NCBI RefSeq assembly: GCF_017592545.1
Contig: NZ_JAGFOA010000001.1
Span: forward strand, 62,001-126,000
Direction of reading: 5' to 3'
Length of the DNA stretch: 64,000 nucleotides
Source of the DNA: Microbacterium stercoris
GTDB taxonomy: Bacteria > Actinomycetota > Actinomycetes > Actinomycetales > Microbacteriaceae
Position numbers and translations under genes: made by a program. Under the pieces are notes generated by a model, which did not search any database, was not told the origin of the DNA, and saw nothing but the letters and a program-made list of their open reading frames with translations. How positions within the stretch are numbered: the stretch's first letter is position 1; every line of letters begins with the position of its first letter. This document shows, one piece after another, positions 1 through 10,339 of this stretch.

Positions 1-330
1 AGCCTCGACCTGCTCCTCCAGCCAGGCGACCCGGCGCTCCATGGGCTCGATGAGAACCCAGCGGATGTCCGGACGCGCGATGGCGAGCACCAGACCGGGA
101 AGGCCGGCCCCCGAACCCACATCGCCCACCGTTCCCCCGGCGGGGAACAGGGGAGCGGCGATCGCGCTGTTCAGGATGTGCCGGGTCCACAGTCGCGGCA
201 CCTCAAGCGGGCCGATGAGCCCGCGCTCCTCGCCGTGCTCGGCCAGTGCACGCGTGAACTGGCGGGCCAGCTCGATGCGGTCGCCGAAGAGCTCGGCCGC
301 GGCCGAAGGCTCCTGCTCGAGCTCAGCCAC
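1..330 (-). CDS. rsmG: 16S rRNA m7G527 methyltransferase RsmG, partial
   Basis: Only the first 110 codons are present; the gene runs off the left edge of the window. I read this frame directly from the minus strand, starting at GTG (330-328). The glycine-rich SAM-binding loop [12 protein letters not shown] lies at about residues 68-79 and is followed by the acidic strand WVLIEP, as in RsmG/GidB, which methylates G527 of 16S rRNA. The start overlaps the end of jag by 8 bases, so the two are probably translationally coupled. The position next to jag and yidC is the standard actinobacterial origin order. Confidence 0.95.
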   Translation of the reverse strand, partial: MAELEQEPSAAAELFGDRIELARQFTRALAEHGEERGLIGPLEVPRLWTRHILNSAIAAPLFPAGGTVGDVGSGAGLPGLVLAIARPDIRWVLIEPMERRVAWLEEQVEA

Positions 331-814
331 GTCGGATGACGGTGTGACGGTCGGCTCCGTCGCCATACGACTCGGAGACGAGGCCGCGCTCAGCCACGAT
401 GTCGTGGATGAGCTTGCGCTCGTAGCTCGACATCGCGGGCAGCGACGCCTGCGAGGCGCCCTCATCGAGGCGCGAGACCGCCGCGTCCACGAGCTTCTCC
501 AGCTGCGCCCGGCGAGCATCGCGCGACCCGTCGACGTCCAGGATCAGGCGCGAGAAGCGGCCCGTCTTCGCCTGCACAGCGAGCCGCGTGAGCTCCTGCA
601 GGGCCTGCACCGTGTCGGGGTCGGCCAGCACACCGAGCGAGTCGTCATCCGACTCGACCGAGACGTACGCGCGGCCCTGCTTGACGTCGAGCGTCAGGTC
701 GCCGTCGATGTCGGCGATGTCCAGCAGGCCCTCGACGTAGTCGGCGGCGATGTCGCCCTCAGCCTCGAGCTCGGCCTGGGTGGGCGCGTCACCGGTGACG
801 GGAGTGGTGCTCAT
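323..814 (-). CDS. jag: Jag/KhpB-type R3H RNA-binding protein
   Basis: 163 residues. The acidic N-terminus is followed by a KH-like segment (about residues 35-90) and an R3H domain (about 95-160) with the signature [11 protein letters not shown] and the arginine-histidine end DRHTVIRR. The family binds RNA and affects cell elongation and division in Gram-positive bacteria. It lies between yidC and rsmG, its usual place, 40 bases downstream of yidC and overlapping the rsmG start. Start ATG at 814. Confidence 0.93.
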   Translation of the reverse strand: MSTTPVTGDAPTQAELEAEGDIAADYVEGLLDIADIDGDLTLDVKQGRAYVSVESDDDSLGVLADPDTVQALQELTRLAVQAKTGRFSRLILDVDGSRDARRAQLEKLVDAAVSRLDEGASQASLPAMSSYERKLIHDIVAERGLVSESYGDGADRHTVIRRG

Positions 815-854
815 GTGATGTCCTCGAGAATCCAGAATGCCTGATCAGAAGGTA

Positions 855-1904
855 TTACTTGGCCGGGGTGCCCGCAGCGCCGGAGTCACCGTCGTGCGGT
901 CGCTGCCCCTGCTTCTTCGCGCGCTGCTTGCTCATCGGCTGCTGGCGCTTGGGCTGCTGCGCCTTGCGCTTCTCGTTCTCCTCGAGCAGGCGCTGCTGCT
1001 CGGCCTCGTACACGGCCATCGGCACGATCTTGCCCTTGGAGTCGAGCGCCTTGCCCTTGCGCGCCAGACGCTCCTCGCGGGCCTTCGCGGCCTCCGATCC
1101 GGGCGTCGGCATCTCGCGGATCACGATGAACTGCTGCACCATCGTCCAGATGTTGGAGAAGAACCAGTACATAACGACGCCGAGCGGGAAGAAGACGCCC
1201 GAGAAGATGAAGCCCAGCGGCAGGATGTAGAGCATCACGCGCTGCATCTGGTAGGCCTGGCCGGTCTTGGCCTCGGGGGAGAGGTTCTTCGAGATGATCT
1301 GCAGCTGAGTGTAGAACTGCGACGCGATCATCAGGATGACCAGCACAACGAGGATGATGATCGTCGCGGTCTGGCCGGCGCTCCACGCCTCACCAAGGGT
1401 CTGGTGGAAGGGCGCGATCTCGAACAGCTTCGAGTCGTTGAACTGCTTGGTGAGCTCGGCGTTGAGCAGGCCGACGCCGCCGACGCCCTGCTGCGCGTGG
1501 TGCTTCACGTCGGAGAGCGTGTAGTACATCGAGAAGAAGATGGGCATCTGCACCAGCAGCGGCCAGCAGCCCGACAGCGGGCTCGATCCGTGCTTCTTGT
1601 ACAGCGCCATGGTCTCGCGGCTCATGGCCTCGCGAGAGAGCTGGTCGCGCTTGCCCTTGTAGCGATCCTGGATCTTGCGGATCTCAGGAGCGAGCTCCAT
1701 CATCGCGCGCTGGCTCTTGATCTGGCGCACGAACAGCGGCACAAGCGCGCCGCGCACCACCAGGACGACACCCAGGATGGACAGCATCCAGGTGACACCG
1801 CCGGTCGCGGACAGTCCGAGCGACGTGAACAGCCAGTGCCAGCCGACGAGGATGGCCTCAACGGCCCACTTCAGGGGCCAGAGGATGATTCCGAAGAAAT
1901 CCAC
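855..1904 (-). CDS. yidC: Membrane protein insertase YidC
   Basis: 349 residues from GTG at 1904. The open frame extends upstream to 1997, but that extension overlaps yidD and lacks YidC character; the family's N-terminus begins at DFFGIILWPLKW. AAAGGA lies about 11 bases before this GTG. Five or so hydrophobic segments surround the conserved QMPIFFSMYYTL region (Oxa1 fold), and the tail is long, basic and hydrophilic, as in actinobacterial YidC. It inserts proteins into the cytoplasmic membrane with or without SecYEG. It starts 7 bases after the yidD stop. Confidence 0.95.
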   Translation of the reverse strand: MDFFGIILWPLKWAVEAILVGWHWLFTSLGLSATGGVTWMLSILGVVLVVRGALVPLFVRQIKSQRAMMELAPEIRKIQDRYKGKRDQLSREAMSRETMALYKKHGSSPLSGCWPLLVQMPIFFSMYYTLSDVKHHAQQGVGGVGLLNAELTKQFNDSKLFEIAPFHQTLGEAWSAGQTATIIILVVLVILMIASQFYTQLQIISKNLSPEAKTGQAYQMQRVMLYILPLGFIFSGVFFPLGVVMYWFFSNIWTMVQQFIVIREMPTPGSEAAKAREERLARKGKALDSKGKIVPMAVYEAEQQRLLEENEKRKAQQPKRQQPMSKQRAKKQGQRPHDGDSGAAGTPAK

Positions 1905-1911
1905 GAGTGGA

Positions 1912-2271
1912 TCAGTCCTTTCGAAGGGGCACGACGAAGCCGTGAGGGGTGAGGTCGTAGCGGAAGGCTCGGTGCGGACGGACATCGTCCTCGCCACCGG
2001 CCGCCCAGGGATGGCAGCGCGCGATCCGCGCGGCGGAGAGCGCGGATCCCTTCACGAGCCCGTGCTGCTGCACGGCCGTGACCGCGTAGGCGGAGCAGGA
2101 GGGGTAGTAGCGGCACACATCGCCGTAGAGCGGGGAGATCACGGCGCGGTAGCCGTGCAGCATCGCGATCCCCGCGTTGCGGGGCGCGAGCAGAGCGGCC
2201 GTGAGCGCGTCGGAGACCCCGGATACAGAAAAGCGCGCTGTCCCGGACGCCGAAGCAGGCAGCACGCTCAC
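1912..2271 (-). CDS. yidD: Membrane protein insertion efficiency factor YidD
   Basis: 119 residues. The family core is plain: an amphipathic helix MLHGYRAVISP, then YGDVCRYYPSCSAYAV with the conserved cysteines, and the end SAARIARCHPWAAGG. YidD is a small peripheral membrane protein that helps YidC-dependent insertion. I chose the GTG at 2271 because it overlaps the rnpA stop in a GTGA junction and is preceded by a strong GGAGGGAG site about 6 bases away. The N-terminal 25 residues are longer than in many YidD proteins. Confidence 0.93.
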   Translation of the reverse strand: MSVLPASASGTARFSVSGVSDALTAALLAPRNAGIAMLHGYRAVISPLYGDVCRYYPSCSAYAVTAVQQHGLVKGSALSAARIARCHPWAAGGEDDVRPHRAFRYDLTPHGFVVPLRKD

Positions 2272-2642
2272 TTCGGCTCCCTCCGGTCGCTCGATGCATC
2301 GATAGCTCGAGCGGCCCGTCGGGCGAGACAGCGCGTCACTTCTGCGCGCAGATCCTGATACGTCGCCGTCGCGGAGGACGGCAGGGCGCGGATCACCACG
2401 TCGGCTCCCTCGCGGACGTCGGGAAGCGCCTCGGCGCAGATGGCCTTGAGGCGCCGGCGCACCGTGTTGCGTGTGACCGCGTTGCCCACGGCCTTGCTCA
2501 CGATGAAGCCGAACCGCGCGGCGCGCGGTTCGGCTGTCAACACGACGTGCGTCACCGAGTTCGCACCCGCGCACCGAGCGCCCCTGCGGACGACGAACCT
2601 GTAGTCGTCGCCGCGGGTGAGGCGTCTCGGCCGCGCGAGCAC
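2268..2642 (-). CDS. rnpA: Ribonuclease P protein component
   Basis: 124 residues from GTG at 2642. The RNase P protein signature RNTVRRRLKAI and the preceding GFIVSKAVGNAV segment are present. The protein is a small basic cofactor of the RNase P RNA and matures tRNA 5' ends. It lies 27 bases downstream of rpmH, an almost universal pairing, and its stop overlaps the yidD start by four bases. The C-terminal residues AIDASSDRREPK lie outside the conserved fold. Confidence 0.96.
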   Translation of the reverse strand: MLARPRRLTRGDDYRFVVRRGARCAGANSVTHVVLTAEPRAARFGFIVSKAVGNAVTRNTVRRRLKAICAEALPDVREGADVVIRALPSSATATYQDLRAEVTRCLARRAARAIDASSDRREPK

Positions 2643-2669
2643 GGTCCAGCGGGAAGCCGGAGCTGCGGC

Positions 2670-2807
2670 TTAGGCCGACAGCTCGGCGCGGCCCTTGCCG
2701 CGGCGGGCGGCGAGGATCGCGCGGCCGGCACGCGTGCGCATGCGAGCGCGGAAGCCGTGCTTCTTGGCGCGACGACGGTTGTTGGGCTGGAAGGTGCGCT
2801 TGCTCAT
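2670..2807 (-). CDS. rpmH: 50S ribosomal protein L34
   Basis: 45 codons read directly on the minus strand: the product opens [20 protein letters not shown] and ends [10 protein letters not shown]. It is very basic and matches L34 over its whole length. ATG at 2807, stop TAA at 2670-2672. It is the first gene of the leftward rpmH-rnpA-yidD-yidC-jag-rsmG unit and diverges from dnaA across about 350 bases. Confidence 0.98.
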   Translation of the reverse strand: MSKRTFQPNNRRRAKKHGFRARMRTRAGRAILAARRGKGRAELSA

Positions 2808-2863
2808 GGAATCACTCCGGAGAAGATGTCACCGGGATCGATACTGCCGGAGACGGTTGGGAT

Positions 2864-2894
2864 GGTATGGGAATGCCGAGAAGGCATAAGTCAA
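2864..2894 (-). promoter_or_regulatory. Probable rpmH operon promoter
   Basis: On the minus strand TTGACT (2894-2889) is followed after 19 bases by CATACC (2869-2864), about 55 bases before the rpmH start. The -35 box is good and the -10 box weak. It is placed as expected for the leftward ribosomal/YidC operon. Confidence 0.5.
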
Positions 2895-3032
2895 CCGACC
2901 TAGGTTACGTCTGGGCGCGTGATTCACGCAAACCGGCCCGACAACCTGACAGTATCTCCACAGCCCACGCGCCCCGTCGGGAGGGACACGCTCCCGCGAC
3001 GCGGGAATCGCATCCGGATCCGATCTGCTCGT

Positions 3033-3061
3033 TTGCCGATGCGCGATCCGGCGACTAGCGT
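3033..3061 (+). promoter_or_regulatory. dnaA: Probable dnaA promoter
   Basis: TTGCCG (3033-3038), a 17-base spacer, then TAGCGT (3056-3061). The predicted start of transcription falls at about 3068, inside the DnaA box at 3070-3078. That arrangement would allow DnaA to repress its own gene. The rest of 2808-3160 shows only these divergent promoter elements and no further gene. Confidence 0.5.
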
Positions 3062-3069
3062 TGCACGAG

Positions 3070-3078
3070 TTATCCACA
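3070..3078 (+). promoter_or_regulatory. DnaA box upstream of dnaA
   Basis: A perfect TTATCCACA. It lies 83 bases before the chosen dnaA start and just downstream of the predicted promoter, so autoregulation by DnaA is the likely role. Confidence 0.8.
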
Positions 3079-3160
3079 GGCCCGGGCCCCCGAATGGCGC
3101 GGCTGCACCCCGTAACAGGAGGATGCCCTGTGGATGGATGATGACTTCTCAGGGGGACCC

Positions 3161-4555
3161 ATGACCACGCCCGATGTCCCGGTCTGGCGGGCGGTGCTCG
3201 CGGAGCTTGAACACGACGCCCGCGTCACGCCGCAGCTGCGCGGATTCCTGAGTCTGACAGTGGCCGAGGGCGTGATGGGCGGCACCCTCTATCTCGCGGT
3301 GCAGAACGACCTCACCAGCCAGCAGATCTCGAAGCGACTGCGCGAGCCGATCATGGACGCCCTCGCGAAGGTCGGCGGCGACGCCCAGTCGTTCCGCGTC
3401 ACGGTCAACCCGGATCTGTCGGACACGGCCCCTGCCGCCCCTCTCGCGGCCGCCGAGACGCCGGCCGCTCAGCAGGTCCCGCAGCGACCCGTCGAGTCGC
3501 CGGCGGAGTCGAACACCCCCAGCCGCAACGACACGCGCCTGAACCCGAAGTACACCTTCGACAACTTCGTGATCGGCCAGTCCAACCGCTTCGCGCACGC
3601 CGCCGCGGTGGCGGTGGCCGAGGCGCCGGCGAAGGCCTACAACCCCCTCTTCATCTACGGGGACTCCGGCCTCGGCAAGACCCACCTGCTGCACGCGATC
3701 GGCGATTATGCGCAGAGCCTGTTCGCGGGCGTCCGGGTTCGCTACGTGTCGAGCGAGGAGTTCACCAACGACTTCATCAACTCGATCGCGAACAACCGCG
3801 GCGCCGCGTTCAACGCGCGCTATCGCGACGTCGACATCCTGCTGATCGATGACATCCAGTTCCTGCAGGGGAAGGCCGAGACCCAGGAGGCCTTCTTCCA
3901 CACGTTCAACACCCTGCACGACCACGACAAGCAGGTCGTGATCACGTCGGATGTCGCCCCCAAACTGCTCACCGGCTTCGAGGACCGCATGCGCAGCCGT
4001 TTCGAGTGGGGCCTCATCACCGACGTGCAGGCGCCCGACCTCGAGACGCGCATCGCGATCCTGCGCAAGAAGGCCGCCTCCGAGCGCCTCTACATCCCCG
4101 ACGACGTCGTGGAGTACATCGCCACCGTCGTCTCCACGAACATCCGCGAGCTGGAGGGCGCCCTGATCCGCGTCTCGGCCTTCGCCAACCTCAATCGGTC
4201 GGATGTCGATGTGCAGCTCGCGCAGAACGTGCTGCGGGACATCGTGGATCAGACCGAGGACAACGTCATCTCGGAGAACGACATCATCACGGCGACCGCG
4301 GCCTACTTCAAGCTGACGGTCGACGACCTGTACGGATCCAGCCGCTCGCAGGCGGTCGCACAGGCCCGTCAGATCGCCATGTACCTGTGTCGTGAGCGCA
4401 CCAACCTCTCGCTGCCGAAGATCGGCCAGCTGTTCGGCGGTCGCGACCACACCACCGTCATGTACGCGTATCGCAAGATCAGCGACCTGATGAAGGAGCG
4501 CCGCTCGCTCTACAACCAGGTCACCGAGATCACCACGCAGCTCGGTCGCCGCTGA
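3161..4555 (+). CDS. dnaA: Chromosomal replication initiator DnaA
   Basis: 464 residues from ATG 3161, which follows an AGGGGG site by four bases; an in-frame ATG at 3134 would add nine residues and cannot be excluded. Domain I is at the N-terminus, a Pro/Ala/Gln-rich linker (about 90-125) follows, then the AAA+ core with Walker [10 protein letters not shown] (about 167-175) and Walker B LLIDDIQF (about 227-234). Domain IV carries the DNA-binding signature [12 protein letters not shown] (about 426-437). It opens oriC, which lies directly downstream. Confidence 0.98.
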   Translation: MTTPDVPVWRAVLAELEHDARVTPQLRGFLSLTVAEGVMGGTLYLAVQNDLTSQQISKRLREPIMDALAKVGGDAQSFRVTVNPDLSDTAPAAPLAAAETPAAQQVPQRPVESPAESNTPSRNDTRLNPKYTFDNFVIGQSNRFAHAAAVAVAEAPAKAYNPLFIYGDSGLGKTHLLHAIGDYAQSLFAGVRVRYVSSEEFTNDFINSIANNRGAAFNARYRDVDILLIDDIQFLQGKAETQEAFFHTFNTLHDHDKQVVITSDVAPKLLTGFEDRMRSRFEWGLITDVQAPDLETRIAILRKKAASERLYIPDDVVEYIATVVSTNIRELEGALIRVSAFANLNRSDVDVQLAQNVLRDIVDQTEDNVISENDIITATAAYFKLTVDDLYGSSRSQAVAQARQIAMYLCRERTNLSLPKIGQLFGGRDHTTVMYAYRKISDLMKERRSLYNQVTEITTQLGRR

Positions 4556-4569
4556 CCGCATCGTCTTCC

Positions 4570-4601
4570 AGGGCCGCTCCTCCATACGGATGAGCGGCCC
4601 T
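4570..4601 (+). terminator. Hairpin after dnaA
   Basis: A 10-bp stem, AGGGCCGCTC paired with GAGCGGCCCT, with a 12-base loop, 15 bases after the dnaA stop. There is no U-run, so it may be a weak terminator or simply separate dnaA from oriC. Confidence 0.55.
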
Positions 4602-4752
4602 TCGCGTTGCCCGGGTCCCTGAGGCGCCATTCACGCGGCCCTGGCGTGTATGCCGTCAGGGTGCTCGTTTCGCGCCGCCATCTATGCCCTGAAACGTTCT
4701 TGACACGCCGGAGCGGACGGCTCTATAAGGGTTCTCCCCATGTGGAAAGTGC

Positions 4753-4761
4753 TGTGGATAA
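4753..4761 (-). promoter_or_regulatory. DnaA box in oriC
   Basis: Perfect box: TGTGGATAA on the plus strand, TTATCCACA on the minus strand. A second TGTGGA follows at 4763, giving a short overlapping cluster. Confidence 0.85.
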
Positions 4762-4910
4762 CTGTGGAGACCCGCCGGTGACCATGTGAACGACATGCGG
4801 GCGGGGTGTGGAGACGCCTGTCAGCACGGCAGACGACACCCGGTCGCCGTCCACGTCGCGTCCGCACCAGATCCACAAGTCACAGAGATGTAGTTCCTTA
4901 GAAATCACAA

Positions 4911-4940
4911 GGATCCACAGAGTTATCCACATTTTCCACA
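4911..4940 (+). promoter_or_regulatory. Cluster of three DnaA boxes in oriC
   Basis: GGATCCACA (4911-4919), TTATCCACA (4923-4931, perfect) and TTTTCCACA (4932-4940) are in the same orientation and closely spaced. They lie just before an AT-richer stretch, which is where an origin would be expected to melt. Confidence 0.8.
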
Positions 4941-5101
4941 GGGGCTACTACGACTACAGAACAACAAGTTTCCGCAGGGCTCCCCGATGACCTTCACGGG
5001 CCGTCGGCCCCGAATCACACGATTCCGGGGCGGGGGCTAGCATGGGATTCCCACGGGCGCTGAGGTCCGTGACGATTGTTGTGATTCGAGGGGAAGCACC
5101 C

Positions 5102-6244
5102 GTGAAGTTCCACGTGAACCGTGACGTCTTCAGCGAGGCAGTGTCGTTCGTCGTCAAGCTGCTGCCCCAGCGCAACCCTCAGCCGATCCTCGCGGGCGTG
5201 CTCATCGAGGCCACCGCCGACGGACAGCTCGCGCTATCGGCCTTCGACTACGAGGCCTCCGCTCGCACGACGATCGAGGCCACGATCGACGAGCCCGGCA
5301 CGATCCTGGTGCACGGCCGTCTGCTCTCGGACATCGCCAGCCGCCTGCCGAACGCTCCGATCCAGATGACGACCGAGGACGACGGCAACATCGCCCTCAC
5401 GTGCGGCTCCGCGCGCTTCGCGCTCGCGTCGATGCCGGTCGAGGAATACCCCGCGATCCCCGAGGTCACCGGCGAGTCCGGCCTCGTTCCGGCCGACGAC
5501 TTCGCCACCGCGATCTCGCAGGTCGCCTTCGCGGCCTCGCGTGACGACGTCACCCCGGTGCTCACCGGCGTCCAGCTCGAGGTCGCGGGCCAGCAGCTCA
5601 GCCTCGTCGCCACCGACCGCTATCGCGTTGCGCTGCGCGACATCGACTGGGACGGCGGCCAGGAGGAGGCCCACGCGCTCGTTCCGGCGCGCACCCTGAC
5701 CGAGGTCGGCAAGACCTTCTCGCACGGCGGCAACATCTCCATCGCGTTCTCCGGATCGGGTGACCGCGAGATCATCGCGTTCACGGCGGGCAACAAGACC
5801 GTGACGTCGCTGCTGATCAAGGGCAACTTCCCGCCGGTCCGTCGCCTCTTCCCCGCGCAGACCGACCACTACGCGGTCGTCAGCACGGCCGACCTCACCG
5901 AGGCCGTGCGTCGTGTGGCCCTCGTGCTCGACCGCTCGGCGCCGCTGCGTTTCAGCTTCACGACCTCCTCGGTGACGATGGACGCCTCGGGAGGCGACCA
6001 GGCGCGCGCGTCCGAGTCGGTCGATGCCCACCTCCAGGGCGAGGACGTCACGCTGGGCCTCAACCCGCAGTACCTGCTCGAGTCGCTCTCGGCGGTGAAG
6101 AGCGAGTTCGTGCGCATCACGTTCACCTCGAGCGACAACGCGAACAAGCTCAGCCCCGTGCTGATCACGAGCCAGACGTCGGTCGACCAGGCCGGCCAGG
6201 ACTCGTTCAAGTACCTGCTGCAGCCCAACCTGCTGCTGCGCTGA
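5102..6244 (+). CDS. dnaN: DNA polymerase III beta sliding clamp
   Basis: 380 residues from GTG 5102, chosen because AGGGGAAG lies about seven bases upstream and because the family N-terminus begins KFHVNRDVF; the open frame reaches back to 5042 but that part is oriC sequence. The three repeated clamp domains span the full length, and the protein ends YLLQPNLLLR. It forms the dimeric ring that tethers polymerase III. recF follows after 93 bases. Confidence 0.97.
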   Translation: MKFHVNRDVFSEAVSFVVKLLPQRNPQPILAGVLIEATADGQLALSAFDYEASARTTIEATIDEPGTILVHGRLLSDIASRLPNAPIQMTTEDDGNIALTCGSARFALASMPVEEYPAIPEVTGESGLVPADDFATAISQVAFAASRDDVTPVLTGVQLEVAGQQLSLVATDRYRVALRDIDWDGGQEEAHALVPARTLTEVGKTFSHGGNISIAFSGSGDREIIAFTAGNKTVTSLLIKGNFPPVRRLFPAQTDHYAVVSTADLTEAVRRVALVLDRSAPLRFSFTTSSVTMDASGGDQARASESVDAHLQGEDVTLGLNPQYLLESLSAVKSEFVRITFTSSDNANKLSPVLITSQTSVDQAGQDSFKYLLQPNLLLR

Positions 6245-6337
6245 GACTCGGCGTATCGCGGGAGGCGAGACGGCGACGACTCGGCTGCTCCTCCTTCGCT
6301 CACCGACCGGAAGGACCGCGCTTCGCGCGCAGCTGTC

Positions 6338-7564
6338 ATGTACGTCGAGCACCTCTCGCTGAAGGACTTCCGCAACTACGCGGAGGCCGAGCTCGCGCTC
6401 GGGCGCGGGGCGAATGTGCTGGTGGGCCGCAACGGTCAGGGCAAGACGAATCTCGCCGAGGCCATCGCGTACCTCGCCACGCTCGGCTCGCACCGGGTGT
6501 CCGCCGACGCGCCGCTGGTGCGCGAGGGCTGCTCGGCCGCTTTCGTGCGAGCCCGGCTCGCCCACGGCGAGCGTCGGGTGACCCTCGAGCTGCAGATCAA
6601 CAAGCAGGGCTCGAACAAGGCCCGGATCGGGGGTTCTCCCGTCCGCACGAACGAGCTTCCCCGCTATGCGCAGGTGGTGCTCTTCGCGCCGGAGGATCTC
6701 CAGATCGTTCGCGGCGATCCCTCCTCGCGGCGCCGCTTCGCCGATCAGCTGCTGGTGCAGCGCACGCCGCGCATGTCCGCCGTGCTCGCCGACTACGACC
6801 GCACGCTGCGTCAGCGCACCGCGTTGCTGAAGTCGGCCCGCGCCCGCGGCATGAAGGCGCAGAGCCTTCCGACGCTCGACGTGTGGGACGACAAGCTCGT
6901 CTCGCTCGGCTCCGAGATCATCGACGCGCGCACCCGGCTGGCGCAGGATCTCGCGCGCCCGGTCGCCGAGGCGTACGCGGCGATCGCGGGCGAGGATCAC
7001 CGCCCCGAGCTCGAATGGGCGCTCTCGATCCGCGGCGGCGATCCGGAAGACGGCGACGACCACCAGGAGAGCGGATCCGGATCGACCGCAGAGCTGTTCC
7101 GCGCGGCGCTCGCCGACAAGCGCGCGGCGGAGCTCGACCGGGGGCTGACGCTCGTGGGCCCGCATCGCGACGACCTGATCCTGCGCGTGCGCGGCCTGCC
7201 GGTGAAGGGCTACGCGTCGCATGGCGAGTCGTGGTCGGTCGCGCTCTCGCTGCGCCTGGCGTCGGCCGAGCTGCTGCGGGCGGAGTCGCCGGGCGGGGAT
7301 CCGGTGCTCATCCTCGACGATGTCTTCGCCGAGCTCGACGCCGACCGCCGCGCGCGCCTGGCCGGGGTGGTGTCGGGGTACGAGCAGGTCATCGTGACGG
7401 CGGCCGTCGCCGGCGACATCCCCGAGGCCCTGCGCGAGAACGCCGTCCGCATCGACGCGGGCCGGGTGCTGGGACCGCTGAGCGAGCATCCGCTGGAGCC
7501 CTCGGATGTCTCGACTCGCCTCGCTGCCTCGACGAGCGATCGGGATGAGGAGCACGGCGCATGA
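6338..7564 (+). CDS. recF: DNA replication and repair protein RecF
   Basis: 408 residues. Walker A GRNGQGKTN is at about residues 30-38; the ABC-type signature region GESWSVALSLRLA and Walker B PVLILDDVFAELD lie in the last third. RecF loads RecA at gaps and is an SMC-like ATPase. The conserved protein ends near VRIDAGRVLG; the last 25 or so residues, with DVSTRLAASTSDRD, are encoded by what looks like a copy of the dispersed repeat described at 7508-7541. The stop overlaps the next gene by four bases. Confidence 0.96.
   Translation: MYVEHLSLKDFRNYAEAELALGRGANVLVGRNGQGKTNLAEAIAYLATLGSHRVSADAPLVREGCSAAFVRARLAHGERRVTLELQINKQGSNKARIGGSPVRTNELPRYAQVVLFAPEDLQIVRGDPSSRRRFADQLLVQRTPRMSAVLADYDRTLRQRTALLKSARARGMKAQSLPTLDVWDDKLVSLGSEIIDARTRLAQDLARPVAEAYAAIAGEDHRPELEWALSIRGGDPEDGDDHQESGSGSTAELFRAALADKRAAELDRGLTLVGPHRDDLILRVRGLPVKGYASHGESWSVALSLRLASAELLRAESPGGDPVLILDDVFAELDADRRARLAGVVSGYEQVIVTAAVAGDIPEALRENAVRIDAGRVLGPLSEHPLEPSDVSTRLAASTSDRDEEHGA
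7508..7541. repeat. Dispersed repeat copy inside the 3' end of recF
   Basis: GTCTCGACTCGC followed by TCGCT and then CTCGACGAGCGA matches the repeat seen at 10.27, 54.7 and 62.77 kb with few changes. Here it is read in frame as the RecF tail. Confidence 0.6.
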
Positions 7565-8049
7565 GCGACGGCGGCCTCCCCGAGACGATCGCGACCTACC
7601 TGCGACTGCGCGGCCTCGAGCCCAGCCGGCGCGCGAAGTGGCAGAAGAAGAAGCGCGACCGCGACGACGATGACAAGCAGCCGTTCACTCCCGGACGGGA
7701 TCCCGGATCCCTCGGAGATGCGCTGGATGTGCTCACGCGAGCCAACGGCTGGGAGAAGCAGCTGTCGCGCGAGGACCTGGTGCGCCAGTGGGAGGACGTC
7801 GCCGGCGCGGAGACCGCGCAGCACTCCAGCCCCGTGTCGTTGAACGAGGGCATGCTCACGATCCAGTGCGACTCGACGGCGTGGGCCAAGAACCTCTCGT
7901 ACATGCGCGCGCAGATCCTGACGCAGATCATCACGAGCTACCCCGAGGCCGGCGTCTCGTCGGTGCGTTTCGTGGGGCCGGACGTCCCCACCTGGAAATG
8001 GGGTCCCAGATCGATTCCAGGGCGCGGTCCGCGCGATACCTACGGCTGA
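7561..8049 (+). CDS. dciA: DUF721 (DciA-like) protein
   Basis: 162 residues, starting in an ATGA overlap with recF. The N-terminus is rich in Lys/Arg/Asp and looks disordered; the DUF721 fold (about 55-140) has the typical WEDVAG, HSSPVSLNEGMLTIQCDSTAWA and YMRAQILTQI stretches. Members between recF and gyrB in actinobacteria are the DciA-type proteins linked to loading of the replicative helicase. That role is family knowledge; the sequence itself shows only the fold and context. Confidence 0.85.
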   Translation: MSDGGLPETIATYLRLRGLEPSRRAKWQKKKRDRDDDDKQPFTPGRDPGSLGDALDVLTRANGWEKQLSREDLVRQWEDVAGAETAQHSSPVSLNEGMLTIQCDSTAWAKNLSYMRAQILTQIITSYPEAGVSSVRFVGPDVPTWKWGPRSIPGRGPRDTYG

Positions 8050-8150
8050 TCCATCTCCGGGGATGTCCGGGTCGTTTTTCTCGCCTCAGAGGGCCCGCTG
8101 CGCCCAGGGGAGAGGGGCTGTCTTGATAGGATGGCGGTGCACCCGACTGA

Positions 8151-10235
<2,085 letters not shown>

Positions 10236-10268
10236 TGACTCTGTCGACGCGCAGCGAGACGCCACCCG

Positions 10269-10299
10269 GTCGTCGAGCGAGCGAAGCGAGACGAGACGT
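10269..10299. repeat. Dispersed GC-rich inverted repeat copy
   Basis: In the gyrB-gyrA gap GTCGTCGAGCGAGCGAAGCG and then AGACGAGACG form the complement of the repeat core found at 54.7 and 62.77 kb. It can fold on itself through TCGAGCGAGCG/CGCTCGCTCGA-type arms only partly here. Confidence 0.65.
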
Positions 10300-10339
10300 C
10301 GCAAGCCGACCTCACGAACTGATCTGAGACGAAGAGAAC

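Larger units (their letters stand above)
4602..5101. other. oriC: Chromosomal replication origin oriC
   Basis: The 500-base gap between dnaA and dnaN has no convincing gene. It holds perfect DnaA boxes in both orientations (4753-4761 minus, 4923-4931 plus) and near-matches at 4869-4877, 4911-4919 and 4932-4940. A relatively AT-rich stretch runs from about 4885 to 4975. Position between dnaA and dnaN and the box cluster identify the origin by the usual actinobacterial layout. The exact unwinding element cannot be fixed by eye. Confidence 0.92.

Noticed and set aside
41..844. Plus-strand frame of 267 codons at the left edge
   Set aside because: It is the shadow of rsmG and jag, both clear on the minus strand.
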